From: Mycobacterium celatum | GTDB taxonomy: Bacteria; Actinomycetota; Actinomycetes; Mycobacteriales; Mycobacteriaceae | Assembly (NCBI RefSeq): GCF_002101595.1 | Contig: NZ_LQOM01000016.1 | Coordinates: forward strand, 1-64,000 | DNA: 64,000 nucleotides | Direction of reading: 5' to 3' | Part shown: piece after piece, positions 8,882-17,271 of the stretch | How the letters are laid out: each line of letters opens with the position of its first letter | Position numbering within the stretch: position 1 is the first letter of the stretch | Position numbers and translations under genes: made by a program | Notes under the pieces: generated by a model | Told to the model about the DNA's origin: nothing | The model's database searches: none | The model's input: the letters and a program-made list of their open reading frames with translations, nothing else

Positions 8882-9541
8882 CTAGCGGGCGCAGGTCGCG
8901 ATCATCGTGTTGTTGGCCGAAACGGCCACCGGCTGGCCCTGCGCATCGGTGATTTCACAGTTGAGTCGACCCGTAAGACTTGTCGCCACAACGGATTTCG
9001 TCTGCACTCCGGGGTTGAGTACCACGGCCTTCGACCAGGGCAACGACACGTTCAGGTCGGTGCGCGGCAGGCCCTGCTCGTCGGTGTAGACGATGCTGAC
9101 CAGATCGAGCATCCCCTTGGTGCCGGTCACCCGGTAGACGACGGTGTTCGGGCTCGCCGGTGGCAATGGCGCCGGGGCGGCCTGCGGCGGCGGGGCCGCG
9201 GTGGGTAGCTCGGTGGGGCTGGCCGTGACGCTGGGTTCCCGCGGAGGCGGCGTCACTGTGGTGACCGTCTCGGGTGGCAGCGACGCGCTGGGCGGAGACG
9301 ACGGCCGCGGCGTGGCGATCACCGTGCGGGTGGGCGGCGCCACCGTGGCCGTCGTCGAGGTGCTGTCGCCGCCGTTGAGGATCACGACGGTGGCGATCAC
9401 GGCCAGCACGAACACGGCGGCGGCGATCAGGGCGACCGGACGCCAGCGTTGATCGACCGGCTCGACCAGATCGTCGTCCGGGTAGGTCTCGTAGACCAGC
9501 TCGTCTGGGTAGTCCTGGATCTCGGTATCCAAGTGATTCAT
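8882..9541 (-). CDS. Membrane-anchored Thr/Pro-rich protein with MmpS-like domain (Rv3209-like)
   Basis: This 219-residue protein has an acidic cytoplasmic N-terminus, one membrane helix (about 33-55, A-L-I-A-A-A-V-F-V-L-A-V-I), and a Thr/Pro/Ser-rich linker (about 60-130). Its exported C-terminal domain contains V-V-Y-R-V-T-G and N-V-S-L-P-W-S-K, as in MmpS accessory proteins of MmpL lipid transporters. No mmpL gene is adjacent, so a transport role is inference. It is divergent from the small DUF3107 gene across about 180 bp that holds both promoters. Confidence 0.78.
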   Translation of the reverse strand: MNHLDTEIQDYPDELVYETYPDDDLVEPVDQRWRPVALIAAAVFVLAVIATVVILNGGDSTSTTATVAPPTRTVIATPRPSSPPSASLPPETVTTVTPPPREPSVTASPTELPTAAPPPQAAPAPLPPASPNTVVYRVTGTKGMLDLVSIVYTDEQGLPRTDLNVSLPWSKAVVLNPGVQTKSVVATSLTGRLNCEITDAQGQPVAVSANNTMIATCAR

Positions 9542-9721
9542 GGTGCTGATGGTGCAGATGTTATCGATGTCAACTGCACTGGTGTCGGGCAGCGCCCGGT
9601 GTGTTGGTCACGATTTGGCGACACTCGTGCTCGCGAACGCTTGGCGCTGACCGGCTTTCACGACTACTCGGAACCGTCCACTAGCCTGCATGCTGAGAAC
9701 GTCTACAAGGAAGGGGCCGGC

Positions 9722-10691
<970 letters not shown>

Positions 10692-10787
10692 TTATTGATG
10701 CTGCCAACGCTTTACCGGACCGACCTCGGGCACGCCAAGAGTCCCAGCTAGCGGCATCCTCAACAGGGAATGTGCGATCCTGAGGCG

Positions 10788-11822
10788 GTGACGTACGACC
10801 CGGAGCGACGCGGGGGCGGTCCCGTACCGGTCCTCCGCGACGACTGGCGAGAACCGTTGCGCGCCCAGCGGGATCCGCTCGCCTGGAGCTCCGGGCGGGC
10901 CCGTTCCAACCGGGATAGACCGCGCCGCTGGCGCAAACAAACCTGGCTGGGCCGGTTCGTGTCGACCTACGGGTGGCGTGCCTATGCACTGCCCGTGCTG
11001 ACAGCGCTGACCGCGGTGGTGCTCTACCAGACGGCGACCGGGACCAGTGCGCCACCTCCAGCTTCGAAGGATCCGGCTCAGGGCCCCCCGGCGATCGGGT
11101 CGGTGGGCACGGCGATCATCGATGCGCCGCCGCGGGGCCTGACCGTGTTCGACGCCAATCTGCCCACCGGGATGCTGCCGGACGGCGGCGCGTTCACCCA
11201 GGCCGGCGACAAGACCTGGCGCATCCTGCCGGGTACCACACCCCAGGTCGGTCAAGGCGCCGCGAAGGTGTTCCGCTACACCGTCGAGGTCGAAAACGGG
11301 ATCGACCCGGCCGCGTTCGGCGGTGACGACGCGTTCGCCCGAATGGTCGACCAGACGTTGGCCAATCCCAAGAGCTGGACGCACAATCCGCAATTCGCCT
11401 TCATCCGGATCGACGGGAGCGCCCCGAGCAGTCCCGACTTCCGGATCTCGCTGAGCTCTCCGATGACGGTACGCGAGGGCTGCGGCTACGAGTTCCCCCT
11501 CGAAACATCCTGTTACAACCCGTCGTACGGCCCCGAGGGGCAGCCGCGAGTATTCATCAACGAGGCCAGATGGGTACGCGGTGCCGTGCCGTTCGAGGGT
11601 GATGTCGGTTCCTACCGGCAGTACGTGATCAACCACGAAGTCGGCCACGCCATCGGCTATCTGCGTCACGAGTCGTGTGATGCGCAGGACGGCCTGGCGC
11701 CGGTGATGATGCAGCAGACGTTTTCCACATCGGACAACGACGCCGCGAAGTTCGACCCGGAGTGGGTCAAGCCGGACGGTAAGACCTGCCGATTCAATCC
11801 CTGGCCCTACCCGATCGCCTGA
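10788..11822 (+). CDS. DUF3152 exported putative metalloprotease (Rv3207c-like)
   Basis: This protein of about 344 residues has an Arg-rich cytoplasmic N-terminus, one membrane helix around residues 67-80 (A-L-P-V-L-T-A-L-T-A-V-V-L-Y) and a large external DUF3152 domain. Near the C-terminus it carries H-E-V-G-H-A-I-G-Y-L-R-H, a zincin HExxH with a further G and H, close to the metzincin signature but one residue longer. Family function is unreported to my knowledge. GTG 10788 was chosen; longer starts are possible. Metal-dependent proteolysis is inferred only from the motif. Confidence 0.8.
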   Translation: MTYDPERRGGGPVPVLRDDWREPLRAQRDPLAWSSGRARSNRDRPRRWRKQTWLGRFVSTYGWRAYALPVLTALTAVVLYQTATGTSAPPPASKDPAQGPPAIGSVGTAIIDAPPRGLTVFDANLPTGMLPDGGAFTQAGDKTWRILPGTTPQVGQGAAKVFRYTVEVENGIDPAAFGGDDAFARMVDQTLANPKSWTHNPQFAFIRIDGSAPSSPDFRISLSSPMTVREGCGYEFPLETSCYNPSYGPEGQPRVFINEARWVRGAVPFEGDVGSYRQYVINHEVGHAIGYLRHESCDAQDGLAPVMMQQTFSTSDNDAAKFDPEWVKPDGKTCRFNPWPYPIA

Positions 11823-12003
11823 GCAGCGAGTCTTCGCCGAGATCCCCGTTGTGCAGGGTAAGTGCGAGTACCGGCCTGCGAAACGTCAATCTCGGCGCAG
11901 GGGCACGCAAAGGGCAGGGAAGCTTCTGTCGCTGTTTGCCGTTGATCCGGGCAACTGCTGTGATTAACAGACAGCAATCGAAAAGCAACGCTAGGAGATA
12001 TCG

Positions 12004-13182
12004 GTGTCGACGTCGTTGCCGCCGCTGGTTGAGCCGGCCGCCGAGCTGACACGGGAGGAAGTCGCGCGCTACAGCCGGCATCTGATCATTCCCGACGTGG
12101 GGGTCGACGGGCAGAAGCGGCTCAAAAACGCGCGGGTGTTGGTGATCGGCGCCGGAGGGCTTGGCGCGCCGGCGTTGCTGTACCTGGCGGCCGCCGGGGT
12201 CGGCACCATCGGCATCGTCGACTACGACGTCGTCGACGAATCCAACTTGCAGCGCCAAATCATCCACGGCGTGTCCGACATCGGCCGCTCCAAGGCACAG
12301 TCCGCCCGCGACTCGATCGCCGAGATCAACCCGCTGGTCGACGTGCGGTTGCACGAGGTCCGCCTCGAGCCGCACAACGCGGTCCAATTGTTCGAGCAAT
12401 ACGACCTGATCCTGGACGGCACCGACAACTTCGCCACCAGGTATCTGGTCAACGACGCCGCGGTGTTGGCGCACAAGCCCTACGTGTGGGGCTCGATCTA
12501 TCGCTTCGAGGGCCAGGTCTCGGTGTTCTGGGAGGACGCCCCCGACGGGCGGGGTCTCAACTATCGCGATCTGTACCCGGAGCCCCCGCCGCCCGGCATG
12601 GTGCCGTCGTGTGCGGAAGGCGGGGTGCTGGGCATCTTGTGCGCGTCGATCGCGTCGGTGATGGGCACCGAGGCGATCAAACTCATCACCGGGATCGGTG
12701 AGCCGCTGCTCGGCCGGTTAATGGTCTACGACGCGCTGGAGATGAGCTATCGCACGATCAACGTCCGCAAAGACCCGTCGACACCGAAGATCACGGAACT
12801 GATCGACTATGAGGAGTTCTGCGGCGTGGTGTCCGACGAGGCCGCCGACGCCGCGGCCGATGCCACGATCACACCGCGCGAACTGCGCGAGTTGCTGGAA
12901 TCCGGCAAGAAGGTGGCGCTGATCGACGTGCGCGAGCCGGTGGAGTGGGACATCAACCACATCGACGGCGCCCAGCTGATCCCGCAGTCGTCGATCAACT
13001 CCGGCGAGGGCCTGGCCAAGCTGCCGCAGGACCGGATCCCGGTGCTGTATTGCAAAACCGGTGTGCGCTCAGCCGAGGCGTTGGCCGCGGTGAAGAAGGC
13101 CGGTTTCTCCGACGCGGTCCACCTGCAGGGCGGCATCGTCGCGTGGGCGCAGCAAATGCAGCCCGACATGGTCATGTACTGA
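12004..13182 (+). CDS. moeB1: MoeB/ThiF adenylyltransferase with rhodanese domain
   Basis: This 392-residue E1-like enzyme has the ATP-binding G-A-G-G-L-G at about 41-46, S-N-L-Q-R-Q near 80-85, and the conserved P-S-C-A-E-G-G-V-L-G segment. A C-terminal rhodanese domain (about 285-390) carries the active-site loop C-K-T-G-V-R. Such MoeBR/MoeZ fusions adenylate and thiocarboxylate ubiquitin-like sulfur carriers (MoaD, or CysO in mycobacteria) for molybdopterin and cysteine synthesis. The GTG start at 12004 follows AGGAGA. An inverted repeat lies upstream (CGCCGAGAT near 11836 with its complement near 11890). Confidence 0.93.
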   Translation: MSTSLPPLVEPAAELTREEVARYSRHLIIPDVGVDGQKRLKNARVLVIGAGGLGAPALLYLAAAGVGTIGIVDYDVVDESNLQRQIIHGVSDIGRSKAQSARDSIAEINPLVDVRLHEVRLEPHNAVQLFEQYDLILDGTDNFATRYLVNDAAVLAHKPYVWGSIYRFEGQVSVFWEDAPDGRGLNYRDLYPEPPPPGMVPSCAEGGVLGILCASIASVMGTEAIKLITGIGEPLLGRLMVYDALEMSYRTINVRKDPSTPKITELIDYEEFCGVVSDEAADAAADATITPRELRELLESGKKVALIDVREPVEWDINHIDGAQLIPQSSINSGEGLAKLPQDRIPVLYCKTGVRSAEALAAVKKAGFSDAVHLQGGIVAWAQQMQPDMVMY

Positions 13183-13218
13183 CCGAGAACCCCAGCTAAC
13201 GGCGATTAGGCTGGTCGC

Positions 13219-14073
13219 GTGACTGTCGAGCCGCCGCCTGAGCATGTGTTGGCGGCGTTCGGTTTGAGCGGTGTACGTCCCGTGCCGCTGGGCGCCAGCT
13301 GGGAAGGCGGCTGGCGGTGCGGCGAAGTCGTGCTGTCGATGGTGGCCGACCATGCCCGTGCGGCCTGGTCGGCCAAGGTACGCGAAACCCTGTTCGTCGA
13401 CGGGATACGCCTGGCCCGTCCCGTCCGCTCGACCGACGGGCGCTACGTGGTCGCCGGGTGGCGCGCCGACACGTTCGTCGCCGGCACACCCGAACCCCGG
13501 CACGACGAAGTCGTTTCCGCGGCGGTCCGGCTACACGAGGCCACCGGCAAACTGGAACGCCCCCGATTCCTGACCCAGGGCCCCACCGCGCCGTGGGCTG
13601 ACGTCGACGTGTTCATCGCCGCCGACCGCGCCGCCTGGGAAGACCGGCCGCTGGCCTCGGTGCCGCCGAACGCGCGGATCGCGCCGCCGTCGGCCGACGG
13701 GCAGCGGTCGATCGAGCTGATCCACCAGCTGGCCGGTCTGCGGCGACGTACCAAGAGTCCGAGCCAGCTGGTGCACGGGGACCTCTACGGGACAGTGCTT
13801 TTCGCGGGCGCGGCCGCGCCGGGAATCACGGACATCACCCCGTACTGGCGGCCGGCGTCGTGGGCCGCGGGAGTGGTCGTCGTCGACGCGTTGTCATGGG
13901 GCGAAGCCGACGACGGGCTCATCGAACGCTGGAACGCGCTGCCGGAGTGGCCGCAGATGTTGTTGCGGGCCTTGATGTTTCGGCTCGCAGTCCATGCACT
14001 GCACCCGCGTTCGACGGCAGAGGCCTTCCCGGGTCTGGCCCGCACGGCAGCGCTGGTGCGGCTGGTGCTCTGA
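13219..14073 (+). CDS. Conserved actinobacterial protein, TIGR02569-like (Rv3205c-like)
   Basis: This 284-residue protein follows moeB1 by 36 bp in the same direction. It is soluble and has segments such as L-V-H-G-D-L-Y-G-T-V-L-F that resemble the catalytic loop of aminoglycoside phosphotransferase/choline kinase folds (HGDL). A divergent APH-like fold is therefore likely. The substrate is unknown. A family B hairpin covers its downstream region, where it converges with the alkyltransferase-like gene. Confidence 0.75.
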   Translation: MTVEPPPEHVLAAFGLSGVRPVPLGASWEGGWRCGEVVLSMVADHARAAWSAKVRETLFVDGIRLARPVRSTDGRYVVAGWRADTFVAGTPEPRHDEVVSAAVRLHEATGKLERPRFLTQGPTAPWADVDVFIAADRAAWEDRPLASVPPNARIAPPSADGQRSIELIHQLAGLRRRTKSPSQLVHGDLYGTVLFAGAAAPGITDITPYWRPASWAAGVVVVDALSWGEADDGLIERWNALPEWPQMLLRALMFRLAVHALHPRSTAEAFPGLARTAALVRLVL

Positions 14074-14136
14074 GCGCGAAAGTGCAACTGGCGACGTGTT
14101 TCCCGAGATGAGTCGTCGCTACTTACACTCTCGCGG
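14074..14136. repeat. 63-bp palindromic element, family B, copy 1
   Basis: The outer arms (14074-14096 and 14114-14136) are imperfect 23-nt inverted repeats matching at about 19 positions, closing a short loop. It sits between two convergent genes, overlapping the last codons of the minus-strand gene. The same architecture recurs at 29143-29205 and 37038-37101. It is probably used as a bidirectional terminator. Confidence 0.7.
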
Positions 14137-14430
14137 GAAGTGGTGCCGAACCTCGGCCAGCGCGACCCTGCCGTCGTGAGCCAGAACCCCTTCGGCGCGA
14201 AGCAGTTCCAGCTGGCGGGTGGCCAGATGTCTTGCGGGCCGGCCGGATGCGGTGATCACCCGGTGCCAGGGCAGGTCAGAGGAATCGGTGAGCATGATCC
14301 AGCCGACAATGCGTGGGCTGGAAAGCCCTGCGGCAGAAGCGATATCACCGTAAGTGGCAACCCGACCGGGCGGTATTGCGGTCACCAGGGCCCGCACCCG
14401 CTCGACCTGTTCGTCCGTCACTGGTGCCAT
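14119..14430 (-). CDS. Alkyltransferase-like (ATL) DNA-binding protein
   Basis: This 103-residue protein has the MGMT DNA-binding domain fold (V-A-T-Y-G-D-I-A, R-I-V-G-W). The alkyl-acceptor motif P-C-H-R-V is replaced by P-W-H-R-V, so the active cysteine is tryptophan. That is the hallmark of ATL proteins, which bind O6-alkylguanine and hand the lesion to nucleotide excision repair rather than reverse it. It matches Rv3204. It begins 2 nt after the lipV stop and so is cotranscribed with it. Confidence 0.88.
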   Translation of the reverse strand: MAPVTDEQVERVRALVTAIPPGRVATYGDIASAAGLSSPRIVGWIMLTDSSDLPWHRVITASGRPARHLATRQLELLRAEGVLAHDGRVALAEVRHHFPRECK

Positions 14431-14432
14431 GG

Positions 14433-15212
14433 TCAGTGCAGCCGCTCGCGAATCAGTGCGGCCACCTCGGTCGGCTTGGCCTGCGCCACCATGTGATCGC
14501 AGTCGAGATCGACCAGCCGGAACTCGGGTCCCAGCCGGTCACGCAGGCCGGTGATGAGCTCGTCGCCGACATAGGGCGGCGACGTCCACGCCGCCCGCAC
14601 CAGCGTCGTCGGAATTCCCTTCGGCGGCAGTACAATCGGGCGGGCCAGCTCACTCCAGTAGGACATCATGGCCGGCAGGCTGATCCGCCAGCCGTAGCGT
14701 CCACCGGGCAGCGCGACGAGGTGCTCGTCGAGTTCGGCGTCGAGCACCGCGGGGTCCACGTCCGCCCACGAGCCCGTCGCCTTCTCCGCGCGGGCTTCCG
14801 CGGCGTCCGGGTAGTCGGGGGAGGCCAGCATCGCGTCGGCGATCTCGCGCATCCATGCGCCGTCCAAACCGATCGCGGGGTCAAGCAGCACCAGGCCCGC
14901 CACCCGGTCCGGGTGCGTCGCGGCCAGATGCAGCGCGACCGCGCCGCCGAACGAATGCCCGACCACCACCACCGGGGCCTTGGCCTGCGCCTCGAGCAGC
15001 GCGGCCAGCGCCGCGACGTTGGCGTCGATGCTCCACGGTGCGGCCCACGACGACCGGCCGTGCCCGAGCAGGTCGGGCGCCGCCACGGCGACCTCCGGCA
15101 GATGGCCCGTTGCCAATGGCTGCCAGCGGCGCCCGTGACCGGTCAGACCGTGGATTGCCAACAGCTGCACCGGGCCGGGCGGGCCGTAGCGGTGTACGTG
15201 CAGGGCGGTCAC
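14433..15212 (-). CDS. lipV: Alpha/beta hydrolase LipV
   Basis: This 259-residue alpha/beta-hydrolase has an oxyanion H-G-L-T-G-H-G segment near residues 19-25, nucleophile elbow G-H-S-F-G-G, and a C-terminal D-C-D-H-M supplying the histidine. It matches LipV (Rv3203), a lipase/esterase. GTG 15212 gives a complete N-terminal strand including the oxyanion region, which the shorter annotated M. tuberculosis start would lose. It is divergent from the ESX-substrate-like cassette. Confidence 0.88.
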   Translation of the reverse strand: MTALHVHRYGPPGPVQLLAIHGLTGHGRRWQPLATGHLPEVAVAAPDLLGHGRSSWAAPWSIDANVAALAALLEAQAKAPVVVVGHSFGGAVALHLAATHPDRVAGLVLLDPAIGLDGAWMREIADAMLASPDYPDAAEARAEKATGSWADVDPAVLDAELDEHLVALPGGRYGWRISLPAMMSYWSELARPIVLPPKGIPTTLVRAAWTSPPYVGDELITGLRDRLGPEFRLVDLDCDHMVAQAKPTEVAALIRERLH

Positions 15213-15336
15213 CCGTCGAATGGTGCCAGCCGGCCGCGGCCGCCCGAACGGGCCTGCCGTCGAAAATGTGTCAATAAGCAGGTGAGCTGCACAGTAATGT
15301 TGATCTACACACCCGGCACACATCGAGAGAGGTCGC

Positions 15337-16479
15337 GTGATGGGCGTCCCGCCTGATAGCACCCCTTATGGGTCCCAGACCGTGATGGGTCCCGGCTGGC
15401 CGAATGTCGATGAGGAACAACTCACGGCCGCCGCGGAGCAGTACGAGCAGCTGGCGATGCACCTGACCGGGACTGTGGTACCGCAGCTGCAGGGCCAATG
15501 GACCAACATGTCCAACAGCTGGTCGGGGGCAGCGGCGACGGCGGCGCTGGGCGAGGCCAGCACGATCATCAGCGGCCACGAGATGAACGCCGCCCAGGCG
15601 CAGGCCATTGCCATGCAGCTGCACGCCATGGCGGCCGCCGTGACCCAAACCAAAGCGATGGTGAACGCGACCGCACAAGAGATTCAGCACATGTGCGAAG
15701 CCATCGAAGCCATGCCGATCCAGAACAAGGAAGAGTTGCTGCAAAGCGCGATCAAATTGGGCCAATCGCAGAACATGGCCGACGTGTCGGCCAGCACCGG
15801 CGAGCTCGCCAGCCAACTCGGGGTGCCTGCGGTGAACCCGGCCGGGATACCCATCCCGCCCGGCGGCGTGCCCGGGGCAGGGCAGGCCAGCAAAGATGCG
15901 CAGGAGGCCGGAAAGACCGGTGGCCAGGGCGGGCAGCAGATCATGCAGATGATGAGCGGGATGGTCGGCCAGATCGGCCAGGTCCCGCAGCAGCTCAGCA
16001 AGATGGTCAGCGGCCAGGGGCTGCAACAGCTGACCCAGCCGTTGCAGCAGATTTCGTCGATGTTCGGCCAGCTGGGCAAGGGCGGCGGGGGCGGAGCCGG
16101 TGGAGCGGGCGCGTCGCCGTTTGCCGCATTCAGCAACCACCCGGCGGCGGGTGGTTCCGGCCCGAAAGCCGGCGGGGGTCTCATGCACGGGGCATCGGTG
16201 CCGGGCTCCGGCGGCAGCTCACCACGGACCCCGCTGATGGCCAAACTGGTCGACAAGCACACCACGGTCTCGCCCACCGCGGTGGAAGAGGGCGCGGTTG
16301 CGGGTAGCACGGCTACCGCCGGGGCGGCACCGGTGGCTGCCGGCGGCGCCATGGGCGGCATGGGCGGCATGGGCATGATGGGCCACCGTGAGAGCAGCGG
16401 GGGTTCACGGGCGGGTCTGGCGGTTCCGACCCCGCTCGACCACGATCTTTCCGAGGATGAGGGCGACGATGACTGGTGA
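15337..16479 (+). CDS. Putative ESX (type VII) secreted substrate, WxG-bearing partner
   Basis: This 380-residue protein has a helical N-terminal domain (about 25-160) carrying W62-S-G in S-W-S-G-A-A-A, the WxG turn of type VII substrates. A long Gly/Gln/Met-rich low-complexity region (about 165-360) follows, with an acidic end (D-E-G-D-D-D-W). The layout resembles EspA/EspE or the PPE-like half of EspB plus its Gly-rich tail. GTG 15337 follows GAGAGAGG; ATG 15340 is an equal alternative. The next gene carries the matching YxxxE motif. No secretion machinery is nearby. No PPE signature is seen at the N-terminus. Its function is not known to me. Confidence 0.75.
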   Translation: MMGVPPDSTPYGSQTVMGPGWPNVDEEQLTAAAEQYEQLAMHLTGTVVPQLQGQWTNMSNSWSGAAATAALGEASTIISGHEMNAAQAQAIAMQLHAMAAAVTQTKAMVNATAQEIQHMCEAIEAMPIQNKEELLQSAIKLGQSQNMADVSASTGELASQLGVPAVNPAGIPIPPGGVPGAGQASKDAQEAGKTGGQGGQQIMQMMSGMVGQIGQVPQQLSKMVSGQGLQQLTQPLQQISSMFGQLGKGGGGGAGGAGASPFAAFSNHPAAGGSGPKAGGGLMHGASVPGSGGSSPRTPLMAKLVDKHTTVSPTAVEEGAVAGSTATAGAAPVAAGGAMGGMGGMGMMGHRESSGGSRAGLAVPTPLDHDLSEDEGDDDW

Positions 16480-16518
16480 GCTCGGTGGGCGGCGAAGCAT
16501 GAAGAGGAGATGGTCTTA

Positions 16519-17211
16519 ATGGGAGCGCCACTTGAGAGATCCGGGCCCCAGTCCTGGGATCCGGCGTCGGGAATACAGCTACCACCGATGCCGACCATTC
16601 AGCCCGGCGAAGATCTCATGAGTCAGACGATCGCGGCTGCCCTGCCAACCCTGGCCGCTCCATTGGAGGCCAACATGGCGATGTTGCAGGGCAAGGAGAC
16701 GATGTTCTCCGGCAAAGTGGCCGCCTCGAACGTGGCCTATCAGGGTTCCGAGGAGTCCGGCGAGCAGGGCGTGATGCAGATCGTGCAGATGCTGGGCCAG
16801 ATGGCGGGCCAAGCCGGCCAGATGGGTGAAATGGCCGGCGCGCCAGGGCAAATGCTCGGCCAGATGGGCGGTCAGTTCAGTCAGCTGATGCAGCCGATGA
16901 TGCAGGCGTTTCAAGGCGCCGGTCATGGCGGACAGGGACAGACGCCCGGGGCGCAGGGAGCCGGCGGCGGTGCGGGTGCCGGACAGATTCCCGGCGGTAT
17001 GGCCGGTCCACAGCAGCAAGAACGCGACAGCGAGACCCCGGTACAGGCACAACCGGAACCTCAGCACGACGCGGACCGGGACGACCAGGCGCTGGCTGGG
17101 CCGCAGGCCGGCCCGGGCGAGACCCGGCACGGCTTGACCCCGCCTCCGGTGTTCCCGCACGAGCAGCCCCGCCACGACGGCGGCGGGGAGGACCTCGCTC
17201 GGCGGGTGTGA
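16519..17211 (+). CDS. Putative ESX (type VII) secreted substrate, YxxxE-bearing partner
   Basis: This 230-residue protein has a helical N-terminal region (about 30-85) containing Y74-Q-G-S-E78, which fits the YxxxD/E secretion motif of PE, EspC and EsxB proteins. Gln/Met/Gly repeats (G-Q-M-G-G-Q type) and a Pro-rich C-terminus follow. ATG 16519 is chosen because AGGAG at 16504-16508 is at correct spacing, while it would overlap the ATG at 16510. It lies 39 bp after its partner in the same direction. The pair order (WxG gene, then YxxxE gene) is the same as espE-espF. No similarity strong enough to name it was seen. Confidence 0.72.
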   Translation: MGAPLERSGPQSWDPASGIQLPPMPTIQPGEDLMSQTIAAALPTLAAPLEANMAMLQGKETMFSGKVAASNVAYQGSEESGEQGVMQIVQMLGQMAGQAGQMGEMAGAPGQMLGQMGGQFSQLMQPMMQAFQGAGHGGQGQTPGAQGAGGGAGAGQIPGGMAGPQQQERDSETPVQAQPEPQHDADRDDQALAGPQAGPGETRHGLTPPPVFPHEQPRHDGGGEDLARRV

Positions 17212-17271
17212 CGACGGTCGTCGCCAACCAGCCCGGACCGACTTGTCGGACCCCCGTGATGTCATGCCGCT

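Noticed and set aside
15337..17211. Calling the ESX-like pair PE/PPE genes
   Set aside because: Neither begins with the Pro-Glu or Pro-Pro-Glu N-terminal domains. Only the WxG and YxxxE features are shared.
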